In this document: piece after piece, positions 20,456 through 33,159 of the stretch
How the letters are laid out: each line of letters starts with the position of its first letter
Numbering within the stretch: the stretch's first letter is position 1
Source of the DNA: Malaya genurostris
Lineage: Eukaryota > Arthropoda > Insecta > Diptera > Culicidae
Reading direction: 5' to 3'
Assembly (NCBI RefSeq): GCF_030247185.1
Contig: NC_080572.1
Span: 91,026,935 to 91,090,934, forward strand
Length of the DNA: 64,000 nt
Position numbers and translations under genes: made by a program
The notes under the pieces: model-generated
The model's database searches: none
What the model was told of the DNA's origin: nothing
The model's input: the letters and a program-made list of their open reading frames with translations, nothing else

Positions 20456-21547
20456 ATTTTGAATGTGCATCCTTTGTTAGAAAACTTAGACGTAGTCCTA
20501 CGTCAAAACCTAGTCGACAGTATGCCGCATCGTCTTCGAAAAATTCTTCAAGATAAATTAATGTGTTAATTGCTCACCATTAATTATACCATTCTCGTGC
20601 CGGTAAGTGCAATATTTGCACTTTCATTATATAACATTTCCATTCGAAGCAAAATCTAACCCACGACAATAATTTATTCTACATACATGTTACATACAAC
20701 ATACGACGGTTAAGTCACGTGATTACGAAACTTTTCGGTATCTCATCCTAATTAAAAACAAAGTTTTATAACCATAGTTATAATCTCGCCGTTAGTCGAA
20801 ACACAAGCCCCCCTCATTATGAGGTGAGCAATTAACACTCTCGATCACACTATCGGCCCTAGTCGTTACGTTGTTTCACTTTCGCTGACAATTTCTCCGG
20901 ATTCGGTCAAATCATTCCGTCGAAACCGTTTTACTCAACCGGCTTTGTGGTTTGTGTTGAATCAAAGTGACTAATTAATCGGCTGTCCATTTTGATCGCC
21001 ATTTATTGCAACCGATGTTAGCACGATTTGTTCCATGCCACATTAAAGAATCATTCGATTTTTTTAAATGTTAAACTGAGATATCTGCTGAAGCACCGTT
21101 GACCGGAGTGACTTTGGGTTCGTCAGAATACGATGTAGTCATCTAGTTTAGAAAATATGATTTTTCGTGATACGTTACTAAGTTTTTCACGAATCGATGA
21201 CAATTTGTGACTTTTCACTGAGTTTACTAGTGAAAGAAGAACATAGAATATTCATTCCCCTATTAATTATAAGCTTGAACTTGTGTAAAGGTATTGGTAT
21301 GAGAATCACTTTTCACGTGGTCTTCTGAGATAAAGTCTTTTTCATAGAATCGAGATCAAAGTAGTAAACTTGCTACTTTTTGTTTGTAAAGAAATAGTTA
21401 TTTTTATATGTACACAAGCTGCAAATCGCAACTAGTTTGAGTCTGGATGATATTTAATTTTAAAACGCAAACCAGTTATGTTCGTTGCAGTTTTTGCTTG
21501 ACCATAGCAATGTTTTTACTAGTTACAAGACTATACATACCAGGGCC
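20456..21547. other. low-repeat region, possible host regulatory DNA
   Basis: 20740-21010 has no repeat signature and is relatively GC-rich, with several homeodomain-type words (TAATTAAAAAC, TGACTAATTAATCGG, CCATTTATTGCAAC) and CpGs. Such composition is usual for conserved non-coding DNA of dipteran genes, but only cross-species alignment could show it. No ORF of interest. Confidence 0.3.
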
Positions 21548-21555
21548 GCTTTTGC

Positions 21556-22155
21556 CAGAGATGTCCATCTTCTCTGTGTGACGAGGAGCAATCCAAATTT
21601 CTCCCCTCGCACTGACAACTTCAACGAGAGCTCTTCTCTTTCACATATATACACCACTGTTGTATAAAGTGTGCACGCATCATGAGTGCGTTTGTTTACT
21701 TCCTTTTACCTCCTCCACTGAATCGCACCAAAGTGGTAGAGCAGAGCTCATAAATTCCCAGAAGTGGATGCAGATACTTTCACAGAGGTAGACACGCCGG
21801 TAAGCACTCTGGTAGGGTGACGTAGGGCACGCAAAATCAGCAAAATAAAAAAAATTTTCATAGCAAGGCCATATCTACTCTCTATTAATTGAAGTTAACT
21901 GAAGTGTTCGCTCACCATCACGCGCCAGTGATCACTTGGGTGTATTTAGGCGAGAGGACGTGAGAGCGACTCGTGCGAAGAGAATGTGATTCTCTCGCAC
22001 CAGCTTCTTTCAGCACAAGCACGCACTCAAAGGCTGTCTAATGGACACTGAGAAGAAGTGCGCTTTCCTCTTTGTGTGGAGCAGACCAAATGTATTCGCA
22101 GTGTTGAATTGAAACCTACGCCCTGGCGTATCACTCTAGTGAAATGCCATCTCTG
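21556..22155. mobile_element. hAT-type MITE, copy C
   Basis: A 600-bp element starting CAGAGATGTCC and ending GGCATCTCTG-type (CCATCTCTG), with a perfect 8-bp duplication GCTTTTGC at 21548-21555 and 22156-22163. The interior is GC-richer than its surroundings and holds CTCTC-rich words but no transposase. The ends match those of 32272-32768 (CAGAGATGCC), suggesting one family. Eight-base duplication places it in hAT. Confidence 0.8.
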
Positions 22156-22163
22156 GCTTTTGC

Positions 22164-22340
22164 ATAGAGGATGTGGGGGCAAGTGCCCCGGGCCCCGGGT
22201 AGGATCAACCGAGCAAAAAAAAAACCATAAGACCTTTAATTTGAGCCTAAGATTGGTTTTGAGTTCAGTTTACAACATTTTTTACGGTTTTTGTTTCGCC
22301 GGTTTAAGTGACGGTGTACAATATTGAACAAACATTACCC
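22164..22340 (+). repeat. G-rich hAT-like fragment joined to dispersed 306-bp repeat
   Basis: 22168-22205 is a GGGGGCAAGTGCCCCGGGCC block like that at 7150-7200. It is followed at 22225-22335 by a piece of the dispersed repeat (CATAAGACCTTTAATTTGAG, TTTCGCCGGTTTAAGTGACG). Confidence 0.5.
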
Positions 22341-23319
22341 TACACGCAGAGAAATGGAGCATGTTTAAAATAACAAAACAGTTAGTAGAATTTTCAATAT
22401 GATTTATGTTCATTTCAATCTGGAATATGATTGTTTTGAACCAATTTCTCTCCTAAATATTACAAATGCTCACTGCTTGATTTGAATCTAAACTTTGGTT
22501 TAACCAAACGAAAAATTTATTTGTTCCCGGTGAATTTTGTAGTTGAAATAAAGTAACTATTTATTACATGTCAACCAAAGTTGAATTGACGTTATCCAAA
22601 TATCCATGTTGACTCAGTCCTGCTGTATCTTTATTTCAAGAAAGAAATAGGTTCCATTTATCTATGATCTCATTTGTGTACTGATATAACTAAGTAACAG
22701 TAGCATTTTTTCCCGCGAGAATAAACCAGGGCATTTTCTTATCTCCCGCTGATAAAGTTTTTTACAAGTTTTATATGTAACGTTTATCTGCTTCTTTAAT
22801 TTCCTTGGGGGTTTTCAATAATTCAAGCGTATGTATCGATAATTGGGAATATTTTACAAATTGCACAACATTACATAACACATTTTCTTTGCAATAATTT
22901 CATATTAGGAAATTGAAAACAAATAAAAGCAGTACCAAAAAATTTGAAAGAAATCATTATATTCCTAAAATCAAACAAAAATGTATGGTTTCAACAATCA
23001 AAAGCGTTAGTTGAAATAACTAATTTCAAGAAAATTTATTTCAACTAAAAGGTTTTGTGAATCTAAAGCGTTACAATTATTGACTTTAACTAGAGTTCGT
23101 TTCATTTAGAACTATTTTTTCAAATTGAATTCACTGTGAAACTGTTTGTCACAAAATTGACAGGAACGCACAAGAAAAAAAATTGTTATTTTTATCAAAC
23201 TATTGATTGAAACAAACTAATCCACCGAGAAAAATAAACTATCATGTTTTGTAGTTTCAAGTAGCAATATTTGTAATATCAAACCAGATTTTCTTTTGTC
23301 ACTATTTCAACAAAAATAT
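22341..23319. other. AT-rich sequence rich in short inverted words
   Basis: No gene. Many phrases of the type TTTCAATCTGGAATATGAT and TTTGAAACAAAC recur in both orientations between 22370 and 23290, as in a decayed palindromic MITE of about 950 bp (possible ends 'ctacacgcagagaaatgg' at 22340 and 'aaaaatattcgttgggtgaaa' at 23310). Confidence 0.3.
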
Positions 23320-23960
23320 TCGTTGGGTGAAACTCAAATTTTATTATTTTTACAACTTTTTTCTCTTCATGTATAACTCCGGAACCAAAAGTCGGATCCG
23401 AATGAAATTCAGGAATTCCGAGTGGGACCGGAAGTGCTTTTATTTGAATCTAAGTTTGTGGAAATTGGTCAAACCATCGCTGAGAAAAGTGAGTGAGATC
23501 AATTTTGGTATATATGACCACTATGTACGATGCTTCCGGAACCGGATAGCCGGAATTGGTTTGTTTAGTTGCCTACTGATAATGACTACCGGTTTGTGTA
23601 GTTTTGAGACCAGTTTAGGAAATTTTTTACGATTTTTGTTTCGCCGGTTAAAGTAACGGTGTACAGATTGAACACACTTTATCCTATAACTCCGGAACCG
23701 GAAGTCCGATGCGGATGAAATTCAGGAATTCTGTATGGGACCATGAGACCTTTCATTTGAATCTAATTTGAATCTTGTCAAAATCGGTTAAGCCATTTCC
23801 TAGAAAACCAAAATTATTTGACACATACACACACAGACATTGCTAAGCTCGATGAACTGAGTTGAATGGTATGTGACACTTGGCCCTCCGGGCCAATTTT
23901 TACTGGTCGGTTTTTCAAGTGATTGCATAACCCGTCCATATGAGAAAGGCAAAAAGAAGC
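23320..23960 (+). repeat. dispersed repeat family (two ~306-bp subunits), copy 1
   Basis: Two successive related units (about 23373-23660 and 23680-23955). Shared phrases are CTCCGGAACCAAAAGTCGGA, GAATGAAATTCAGGAATTCC, TTTCATTTGAATCTAA, then GAACTGAGTTGAATGGTATG, GACACTTGGCCCTCCGGGCC and AAGTGATTGCATAACC. The same order is seen at 52440-53225, 44250-44540 and 63240-63550. A short CA-type microsatellite lies at the same internal place in each. No ORF. This repeat type is abundant in culicine DNA; its class is unclear. Confidence 0.7.
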
Positions 23961-24536
23961 ATCACAAGTCGGGAACCGGACGGATTTTCTCTAAGGAAAA
24001 ACCTGTTTCAATCCTACCGATAATGTAATCAAGCCTTTCTCATAGCCGTTAATGTGAGAAATCGATGCATTTTAGAGTTTTTGATCTCTATTTCCGGTGC
24101 TTTCGGAGCCGCATCCCGGAGACAGGTTTAGTCAAAGTTAGTTTCACGTGTTTGACATCATCACTTTTTAAGACAATTTTAAACACTCATTAATGAAGCA
24201 GTTTTTGAACGGATTATAAGATCTGAATAAAATTTAATAGCAGCTTACGGAACCAAAAGACCTATATTTTAAATCTAAATTTTTGAAAATCGGTTAAACC
24301 GATTTAAAGAAAATCTCAGTTAAAATCGAATTAATCATTGCTGAGCAATCGAAATTTCCGAAAGTTTCATTTAGAAGTTATATATAACTATATAACTATA
24401 TTGGAACTAGAGCTCGGAAACCAGTAGTTTTAGCATTAGTATTAACATTAGAGACCGCCCCACTAGTCTGTTATTGATCAGAACCAATTAGGCTTGAAAA
24501 ATGCTTTTTCTGAAACAACTTACTTGGGAAGTCATT
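23961..24536. other. degenerate dispersed-repeat sequence
   Basis: Continues the style of the previous repeat (AATCTAAATTTTTGAAAATC, GGTTAAACCGATTT at 24270-24305) with much divergence. No gene. Confidence 0.4.
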
Positions 24537-26320
24537 GATCACACGCTCCCAGAATAATCGACTGAGTTTAGTCTAGCCTGATTTCTAGTAAGGAGAAATA
24601 TAATGACATTGTAAATAAGAAAAACATGTGAAATACCTCTAATGAAAGATATCTCCAGTATCTGGGTTCTCCTATTCGCATTGCTGTAAACAACGCGAGA
24701 TGACGCACCGCTACTGGAAAAATAAAACAAAATAAACACTCGTGGATGGGTTTACTGTAGAGATGGGCAATTCGCTGTTCCAGTGAATCGAATCATTGAA
24801 GTGAGCTGACAGCTCACAGCTCTTTTCAAAAGAACCGCAGCTCATCAGCTCACTCATTTGCTACCCAGTTCACTGCATTATGACGAAGGGAACACGTTAC
24901 GAGCTGATCGGATCTTCGGCTCTATAAGAGATTCAATTTAGTCGACATCAATTAAAGATGAATTAATTCGCATTGAATTCATTGCATCATTACAAATCAA
25001 TGATTCAATTTCGATCATGCATATGAAAGAAAACCGGTGCATAAGAAAAACGGCGCACAAAATAAACCATAAGTTCAAACTAAAAGAGCTGATGAGCTGA
25101 TACATCGAATCGATTCACTTTGGTGAGCTGATCGGTTCGGAGCTGTTCACCAAAATGAGCTGTTTTGCACGCCTCTAGTTTACTGCAGACCAATTTTAGA
25201 TTTTCAGCTTGAATCACACGATTGACATGTAAATTTTCACACATTGAATATATAATTCTGACAACACTAACAATGATATGCAGATGACGCTTCGATCGGT
25301 TGACATCGTTTAATTTTGAGCTTGCCGTTGCTTGTACATTTTTTAGGTTCACGAACTAGCAATAACACTTTTAACATTTCTTACTAATCGGATCATAGTA
25401 ACATATTACATCAAACCTGTTAATTCCATTACGGTGCTATTTGATTACTACTTCTGGGTCTTATTTGACGTAGGACTATATTTTCTATATATACCTATAT
25501 AGGGTTCCGAGCTCAAAATTCGGAAAATTAAACCGTACTAACAATGATCAGGAACATCTGCAGCTTGGCTAATTTTAATTTGAAAATGCTAGGTGACATT
25601 GAACATCGAGTACCGGTTGATCTTGAACAGCTGCACCACAATGGTGTAGTGAGTATATATTACTGTGGAACTCTTCAAAACACTTTTCATTCAATGAATA
25701 AAATAATGAATATAGTAAAAAAGGAGAGCTGGCATTACTGGGAGTGCGATGCTCTCGTTGCTCTCAAAAAAAATTTGATTCCAATGTGTATCCTGCAAAT
25801 TATCGTAAAGTAATTGATCGAAACAGTCATTTTGAGTGATAATGCAGCTGTGTGTGTTGTTTAGTGAAGTGTTATTATTGAACATTGCTGATTCACGGAA
25901 ATGAAAAATATTCCAGCGACGAACCTGTGAATTTGCGCTCAAAATTAAACGACGTCAACGATGTCAATTTGCCGCCAAAAATTAAATAACATCAACCGAT
26001 CGAAGCGCCCTCTGCATATCACATATGTCATCAAATTTATATGAAATTTGTGGAAATGTGAAATTTGTGAAAGTCAATCGTGTGATTCAACCTGAAGATC
26101 TAAAATTGGTCTACAGCAAATCCATCCGCGATGCCATTATTTTATTTTATTTTATTTTTTCACTAGTGGTGTGTCATCTCGCGCTGCTTACAGCAAGAAC
26201 AGGATACTGGTGAGATCGTTCCTTGGAGATATTCTTCCTTATTTTCAATCTTTTTATATTTCTTCTTAGTAATAATGGGGTTAGACTAATCTCCGTCGAT
26301 TATTCGGGGAACGTTTGATC
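24537..26320. mobile_element. DNA transposon relic with long inverted repeats
   Basis: The left arm (24537-24745 and 25186-25335, split by the hAT MITE) is inverted at about 25960-26320. Matching ends are GATCACACGCTCCCAGAATA on the left and, reversed from the right, GATCAAACGTTCCCCGAATA. Further inside, both arms share the phrases around 'gatgacgcaccgc'/'gtgtcatctcgc' and 'gattcaa..tgaagat'. Arms are about 350-400 bp. The 0.6-kb core has an 89-aa ORF (25544-25813) without recognisable domains. No TSD recognised. Confidence 0.6.
24758..25177. mobile_element. hAT-type MITE, copy B, nested
   Basis: A 420-bp element starting TAGAGATGGGCAATTCG and ending GCACGCCTCTA, with a perfect 8-bp duplication GTTTACTG (24750-24757, 25178-25185). 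It is inserted in the left arm of the long inverted-repeat element 24537-26320 and is therefore younger than it. The interior is full of GAGCTGA words and lacks coding capacity. Same family ends as copy A at 9982. Confidence 0.85.
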
Positions 26321-26388
26321 TTTTTTTCTTCGGGTTAAACGCTAAGTTCAAGACACGTGCGTGAAGTTTATAACCGTTCAGATATTTT

Positions 26389-27551
26389 GTCGTGAATACG
26401 ACTTACTTTACTATGGGGTGCCTTTTCAAAATTTACCCTCTGAGAGAGTGATAAGTTTTTGATCGTGAATATCTCCTGTTGTATCTAATGAATCAACATA
26501 ATTCTTGCGACATGCCATCGGAAATATGATCACAATTTTATGATAAAATTTTCAGTTCTGTGACACAATCTCAAATAGTTCAAAATTAAACTTTTCTGAA
26601 ATGTTTGGTATAAACGAGTATCAAAGAGGATAATTCATAAGGCGCGTTTGCCTTTCTCGTATTTTGAAAGCTCATAGCTCAGTGATCTGTGAAAGGATTT
26701 ATATTATCTAACTACCAATAGAATCGAAATTTTTCAACTTAAGCATGTATAGAAAAAGCATTGGAGTATTTCAATAGTACACTATTCAAAACCCGTCTCA
26801 TTTGACCCATGTCAACACCAGCCAATCAGAACGCGTTCTGAGGAAGATAACATAATATCTGCTGCTGTACAACAAATCGTTCGAGAAAAATGTTCCGAAC
26901 AGTGCTTAATATCGTAGTGAGTTCCACAATTTGGTCCTTCTGAAAGGCAGGAAAGAATCCCGTACAGCATCCGGATAGTTTCTTTCAATGAAATGCAAAT
27001 CCGAAATGAAATAATCGAAATTTAAATTCTATATGCTGCTAGTTTTATAGCCGTTGGGACCACCCATTAGTGAAAAAGCTACAAACGAAATCACGTAAAA
27101 AGAAACCTCTTAACGAAAATTGGATCAGTTTGGATTCTATCGCCACTGCGTGCAGATGTATCGTGTGTCGTTTGTAAAGCTAGTTTCGCTTCCGACAAGA
27201 GCGATTACGTCACAGCTGCCAGTCATTTGCATTGGTGAAAAAGCAACGGTGGAGAGCAATACACAAAATCAGCCGTTCTAATGACTCTAAAAGTGTTCTA
27301 AAGAACTATTAGGATTTGTTGTTCGCAAATCGAAGGTAAATATTCTCAGTTTAGTTCAAATCTAGAACTGTTTGATTTGATTTGTGCACTTTTCGCTGTG
27401 TGAAATTCACAGTAATCTAGATCAAGTGAAGCCTTTTTTGTTTTTGCGTAAAATGTGGAAAAGGGGAATGCTTGCATAATTCATACAATTGATCAACTAA
27501 TTGATATTCGGAAGTGTTAAGGAACATGTCAGTTGTTTTCGTATTCACGAC
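26389..27551. mobile_element. GTCGTGAATACGAC-ended non-autonomous element, copy 1
   Basis: Starts with the palindrome GTCGTGAATACGAC at 26389 and ends with its near-inverse CGTATTCACGAC at 27551; the conserved flank ATCCAGTTATGTCTCTGACA continues to about 27580 and may belong to the element. Shared blocks with 53681-54353 include TTACTTTACTAT, GGGCGCC-like, ATCGTGAATATCTC and ATTGATATTCGGAAGT. No ORF of note. End pieces recur at 42590 and 47345. Confidence 0.65.
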
Positions 27552-27580
27552 ATCCAGTTATGTCTCTGACATTACCCACT

Positions 27581-28223
27581 CGCCTTTTTTTGCGACCGTG
27601 CTTAACTAGGACGGATGTAAATATGGTTTAGACTACGGGGAGAATCTATTTGGTATTTTTTGTTTTGGTTAGAGAGTAGATATTGGCATTACTTCGTATC
27701 GCGTAAGGCGTTGTTATTGATGATGATCAAGTGACATCTTTTTAGTATTACGACTGTCTATTGCAAAAAAAAAACAGAACACAATGAATTACTTGTATGA
27801 ATTGATAGCGAACCTCACGACAGCCGACAACTGCAACGAATTCTCGGTAGCCGGCTACCCAGAGCAATAAACATTATGTACCAAGATAAATCCTGATCAT
27901 TTCCTCGCCCCACTAACACTACTCCTTTCCTGTGACACTTGTGATGATGTAGAGAATTCTTCGGTCATTAGTAGCAACAAGTGTTGAACTAACGTTCCTT
28001 CTCATCCCCTATAGACCTGCATGGGCGTGACCATCTACGTTATTGATCAGTCAATGTTCTAAGTCAGTTTAGATTGCTCGTTGAGCATGATCTACGACTC
28101 CTTAAGTATCATGCATTTGGTTTCTGATCAATCACGGGAAACACACGGGCGGTCAACTAAGTTAAGCTAAAAGCTAAACTAAAGCTAAAGCTAAAAATGA
28201 ATAAAATAAAAAAAAACAATATT
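27581..28223. other. unassigned sequence
   Basis: No gene recognised. A run of GCTAAA/AGCTAAA words (28165-28196) precedes the ITmD37E copy 2. 27840-28150 is slightly GC-richer with no repeat match that I can see. Confidence 0.25.
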
Positions 28224-29462
28224 AATACTGTCCCAGAAAGTATGGACGTAACCAAAAACCGCTGCCATTTCACAATGGTTCAGAATCTGTCAATTTTTAT
28301 GGCTACGTCCTGTTGTTTACACTCTTCTCTAACCACTTGTGCAGTTGTTTTTTTCGTTTTCATTAATTTGTTTCGAAATGCGTGGACTTTCAGCACAACA
28401 AGGTCGAAAAATTGTGTACAAATGGTGCACAGAACGCGGACTGTCACTGAGAAAGATAGCAAAAATGGAAGGAGTAAGTGAAAAAGTCGTGCGAAATGCA
28501 ATTAGGAAGTTCGGTGAGGATAACACCTTTGAGGATAAACCGAAAAAGGGTCGAAAAAAGGTCCTGCTAACCCTCAGTTGGATAAACGTATACTGAAGGC
28601 GTTCGAGCAAAAGAAGCAGGTTTCAGTTTGGGATGTGGCCAAAAAAGTGGGCACCACGAAGTCAAATGTTCTTCGTGCTAAAGAACGTTTGAATCTTCGA
28701 ACCTATAATAAGCAGAAACAACCAAAACGTAGTCGGAAATAAGAAGCATCGATCAAGCCGAGGGTTCGAAAGCTGTACAGTACGATTCTTGCTGGAAACT
28801 TGAACTGCATAATCATGGAAGACGAAACCTATGTGAAACTCGATTACAAATCCTGGCCGGGACCACAATATTATACGGTGCGAGAAGGGCAAGTGTTAAA
28901 CCAGTTCGAGACATCGATTGAAGTCGAAAAATTTGGCAAGCAATTTGTAGCTGCGGTAAGATTTCGAAACCCTTCATCACCACTGCTTCAATGAACAGCG
29001 AAATATACATCAAGGAATGTTTACAAAAACAACTTCTACCCATGATTCGAAACCACAAGCATCCTGTTGTCTTCTGGCTAGATCTTGCTTCTTGCCACTA
29101 CTCGAAATCAACGGTAGAATGGTATACTACCAAAAATACCACTTTCGTCCCAAAAGACATGAATCCACCAAATTGCCCACAACTTCGACCAATTGAGGAA
29201 TTTTGGGCATTAACGAAGGCACATCTTAGGAAACATGTCTCGGCAGCCGAAATCATTCAACAGTTCAAAAAAGATTATAATGAGCAACGTTCGCAAGAAG
29301 GTGCGCCAGCTAGTCTACAATGGCTAAGTAGCAAATGTTGAGGAAAATATTCTGTTTTTGTAGTCTAATATTATCAGTATATCGAATAAAATTTGAATAT
29401 CTAACACTTGTGAATTATTTACAGCGAAATCTAAGTGCGTCTATACTTTCTGGGATGGTCTC
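28224..29462 (+). mobile_element. ITmD37E Tc1/mariner transposon, copy 2
   Basis: A 1.24-kb element with inverted terminal repeats at 28224-28249 and 29437-29462 (core CCCAGAAAGTAT) and a damaged DD37E transposase. About 90% identical to copy 1 by eye over aligned parts, but with different deletions, so neither copy derives from the other. A TA follows the right end. Confidence 0.88.
28378..29341 (+). pseudogene. ITmD37E transposase, copy 2 (frameshifted)
   Basis: Starts at ATG 28378 (MRGLSAQQGRKIVYKWC). The N-terminal helix-turn-helix region is intact to about residue 70, then a frameshift occurs near 28590 and a TAA at 28739. From 28800 the catalytic part reads IMEDETYVKLDYKSWPG (first Asp), and from 28991 VVFWLDLASCHYS (second Asp) and QLRPIEEFWALTK (Glu), again 37 residues apart. 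It lacks the segment after VEKFG that copy 1 retains and has lost a stretch near the C-terminus (KKDYNEQ). No enzyme can be made. Confidence 0.88.
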
Positions 29463-30060
29463 TAACCAGTATAAAATATTTCGGTCAAGTCACCTCTAAG
29501 AAAATCAGGTTAGTTACGTTTTGGAGTTTTCGACAGCCAACCGGTAACTGCGAACTTGTGTTACCGTAATCAGTTCGTTTGACCAGTAACTAACATAATC
29601 TGCAAATAGTTTTGAGCATAATTTAGAACACTTTTTTTTACTTCTTCGCCTAAACTGCCAGTTTGTAGTTTAAGGCACACGTCAAGCTGCAATTTCGGAA
29701 CCGGAACTGGACCATTGTGTATGAGAAAAGAAAAACACACTCTCGAAATTTTATCATGTATCACCTGATATATATCAGGAACCGTATTTAGAATATTGAT
29801 CTTTAGGATAAGATGGCCTAGCTTTGAAACCTAAGTTTTTCGAAAATCGATGAAGTTGTCCCCGATAAAACCAATTTTTTCCACTTTCACCCAGTAATTC
29901 CATCTCGTAAGCAGTTTTGTATGCTTAAAAAACAACCTCAGAGACATTTTACGATCTCGTCGTACTGAGTCGAAAAGTCCGGCCTTGGTTCAGAAGTCGG
30001 CATTCACAGTGATTGCATAGTCTTCCTATATTTGAAAGGTTAAAAGTGCCTCAGTTCGCC
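29463..30060. repeat. degenerate dispersed-repeat sequence
   Basis: From about 29600 it follows the order of the dispersed family (TTCGGAACCGGAACTGG; AAGTTTTTCGAAAATCGATG; CGTCGTACTGAGTCGAA; AGTGATTGCATAGTC; ATATTTGAAAGGTTAAAA), with heavy divergence and no microsatellite. No gene. Confidence 0.55.
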
Positions 30061-30464
30061 GTTACTTTTCACAGCAGATTTTAGAAAAAAATATTATAGT
30101 CAAGCAAGCCATTTGTTCTTACGGTAAATTTACTAAATCGTACTTAGTAAATGAAGCAGTGAGTACCGGAACTTACGACAATCATTTCTTGTCTAATATG
30201 TTTTCCACCAGTAGTACGTGATGTATGAAATTTGTGAGTATTTCGTGAGAAAGAAACAACAACAATCCGTGTTGAGGCAGCTAGATGTTCCGGCATCGCA
30301 AGGATATTATTGGTAACTCAGTGAGAGTAAAGTACAGTGCAGCATAGCTATTTTTTTAAAGTAATAATATTTATAAACGTTCAATTACAATTCAAACTCT
30401 GCACCACGAGTTTTGCCTCAAAAATAGAACTCGAACGAAGTTTCCTATGCTTACGGTCACTTAC

Positions 30465-30531
30465 CTGAACCGACGGCGACGTTGTCCACCTGTCCGAGTT
30501 CAAGTAAACTCATTGAAAATAAAGGCAACAT
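30465..30531 (-). CDS. candidate first coding exon with strong splice donor
   Basis: On the minus strand an ATG (30531-30529) opens MLPLFSMSLLELGQVDNVAV, and 67 nt later the sequence reads TTCAG|GTAAGTGA, a consensus 5' splice site (30464 down to 30459 is GTAAGT). An in-frame TAA lies 6 nt before the ATG. The other two frames are closed. The stretch is GC-richer than average and free of repeats. It could be the start of a host gene running toward lower coordinates, or chance. I do not recognise the peptide and cannot find the next exon. Confidence 0.25.
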
Positions 30532-32263
30532 GAGTTACTGGTTTAAATGAAATTGTTATTGTGCGTGTTTTCTCAAATTGCTTGTACGTTCCAGTATTCG
30601 CTCGCCTGTTCAACCTCTTCCACTTGTCACCATCGACACCAGAAGGGTTACACGGAGAACTGGTTCAATGGTCGGTAAAATGGGCACTTTGCTGAACTGA
30701 TGGTGATGGGATTGCTGGCAGTAGTACACACACTTGTCGCCACAGTGGCCATGTGACCATTCCGAGAAAGCCGATCACCTTTCGAGGAGTACCAACTTAA
30801 CCGACACACACACACATACGAGTGATTAAAAGAAATGAGAAGAAAAGAACGCACCGTGATATAACCTGTATTTACTGCCTGCCACAAGGGGGTTTCCTGT
30901 CTCGGTAAGGGACCTGCTATCGAATTATGATTACGAAAGTGGGTTACGAGAGCACCGGTTGACGGAAGGGTCGACTTGGGAATACTTTTGTAGACAAAGG
31001 TGAGTTGACTGCCAAAATTGGCCTTGGAAATAAGATGATGTAAAGCAATTTTGAACCAGTTATTTTATAACTTATTCGCTCCATATGGGCTAGCCTGCGA
31101 GGTTGTAAAATTTTTGTAGCAAGGTCGAGTGAACACGCGCTGTTTTTGAATTTTCATCGAAAGTACTTGTTTTGGCCGAACAGTCATTATAATTTGATGG
31201 ATGTTGCTGTCTTTTTGATGTATACTTTGTCATAATAATTGTAAACCTTATTTTCTGTGATAATCGGGATACTTTGGTAGGTGATTAGGAAGAGAAAAAA
31301 TCAATGCGAAATTTACAACTAGAGGACATAACGATTCGTTTTGGGACGCAAATTGTTGTTTCTCCCAAAAACCAATCGGGCCAGATAAACTGACTGACTC
31401 TGTGTGCAGAATTATGAATCGAATCCAGACAAGATGCGTGCATAGCATCTACTTGCCCATCACGCTATACCTGCCCCCTATTGGTTTATTCTTCTGATGG
31501 TAGGGTAAGGGTTCCCTATTTCATCTCAGCTCCAATTTGCATCTCATTCCTTCATCTAATAACTTTGAACATTAATCATATCTTTCAACGTACCTGAACA
31601 AAACTGTTGAACGTTTTAAAACATTTGTTCATAGTTTTGCCACACTTTCCAATTGAGAAAAATAGTTTAAAAACCTTCAACGATCGCTTTTTTCATTTAA
31701 AATAAACTCACTTTTTGATTTAGGAACCACTTTCGTTTGAAGTTTTGCAATTCATCATGCTTCTGAATATTTACTAATCCATTCGTCTCCAAACATGATC
31801 ACTGTTTCACATAATTACACCAATATTCAATGTTGGATGACTTTATAACTAGTAATGTTCACTTTCCACTTAATTAATCAACGATTAAAGACTTCTGAAA
31901 TTACCTGATAAGCAATAAAAGCAATAAAAAATATGAGATGAAAATTTGCACTTAATTCACTTGATTGCGCTTTGTTTTCATCTCATTTTGTATCGCAAGG
32001 TTGCCAAGTTTTCTCATAATGTTATATAAAAAATTTCTTTTTTCTTCTTTAAATTATCATCAACAAGTATTTTTTGGTATCCGTGACATTAGTTTTGTTA
32101 TATCATTGATATTTATATATAAATAATACTGTTTCGGATTCGAATATTTCTGAATAGAGTGTGTTAAATACTAATCTAAAAACCATTGTTGCAAATCTGG
32201 TTGCACTGCTTTCATTCCAATATATGTCAATATAACGCTGTTGAGTGTGTGTGCGTTTCATCG
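30532..32263. other. mixed unassigned sequence; 30560-30990 GC-richer
   Basis: 30560-30990 is low-repeat and GC-richer, and could be 5' flank or UTR of the candidate exon just below it; a short CA repeat is at 30801-30815. The 79-aa minus ORF (30648-30887) has no domain. 31240-32260 is AT-rich with nothing recognised. Confidence 0.25.
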
Positions 32264-32271
32264 GCTGTGCA

Positions 32272-32768
<497 letters not shown>

Positions 32769-32776
32769 GCTCTGCA

Positions 32777-33159
32777 TTTTGTATGTTAAAGGCTAATCCT
32801 ATGAAGTATCATTCCGGAACGATACATTAAACATCATATTTACTGTTTGGACTAACTGTCACATTTTCGTACTGCGTTTCGGAACGATTAAAATTCAACA
32901 AAAGAAGAAAAAAGAATTCTCGGTTGATTTTTCATTAGGGCGTATAAGCAAGTGACAGTTTCTCTTTAATCACTCACACTCTTTCGATTATTTTGATGTG
33001 TTAAAAAAGATTTTTTTTTGATATCACTATTCTGTTTGAAAGTCGAAAGTTTCGGGTATCATTTCATTCAAAGAGTTGAGTGATAAACGTGGAAACCGTT
33101 TGGTAATTAATAGAAGATTATCACTCTTTTAGATTTAAATTCGATCCGATTTGCAGTTT
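32777..33159. other. unassigned AT-rich sequence
   Basis: No gene. The phrase TTTCGGAACGATTAAAA at 32877 echoes GTTTCGGAACGATAAC at 13536, so a small decayed repeat may be shared. Confidence 0.2.

Noticed and set aside
25080..25110. CTGATGAG ... CGAA in the hAT MITE copy B
   Set aside because: No GAAA, no stem III; the word belongs to the MITE's GAGCTGATG repeats.
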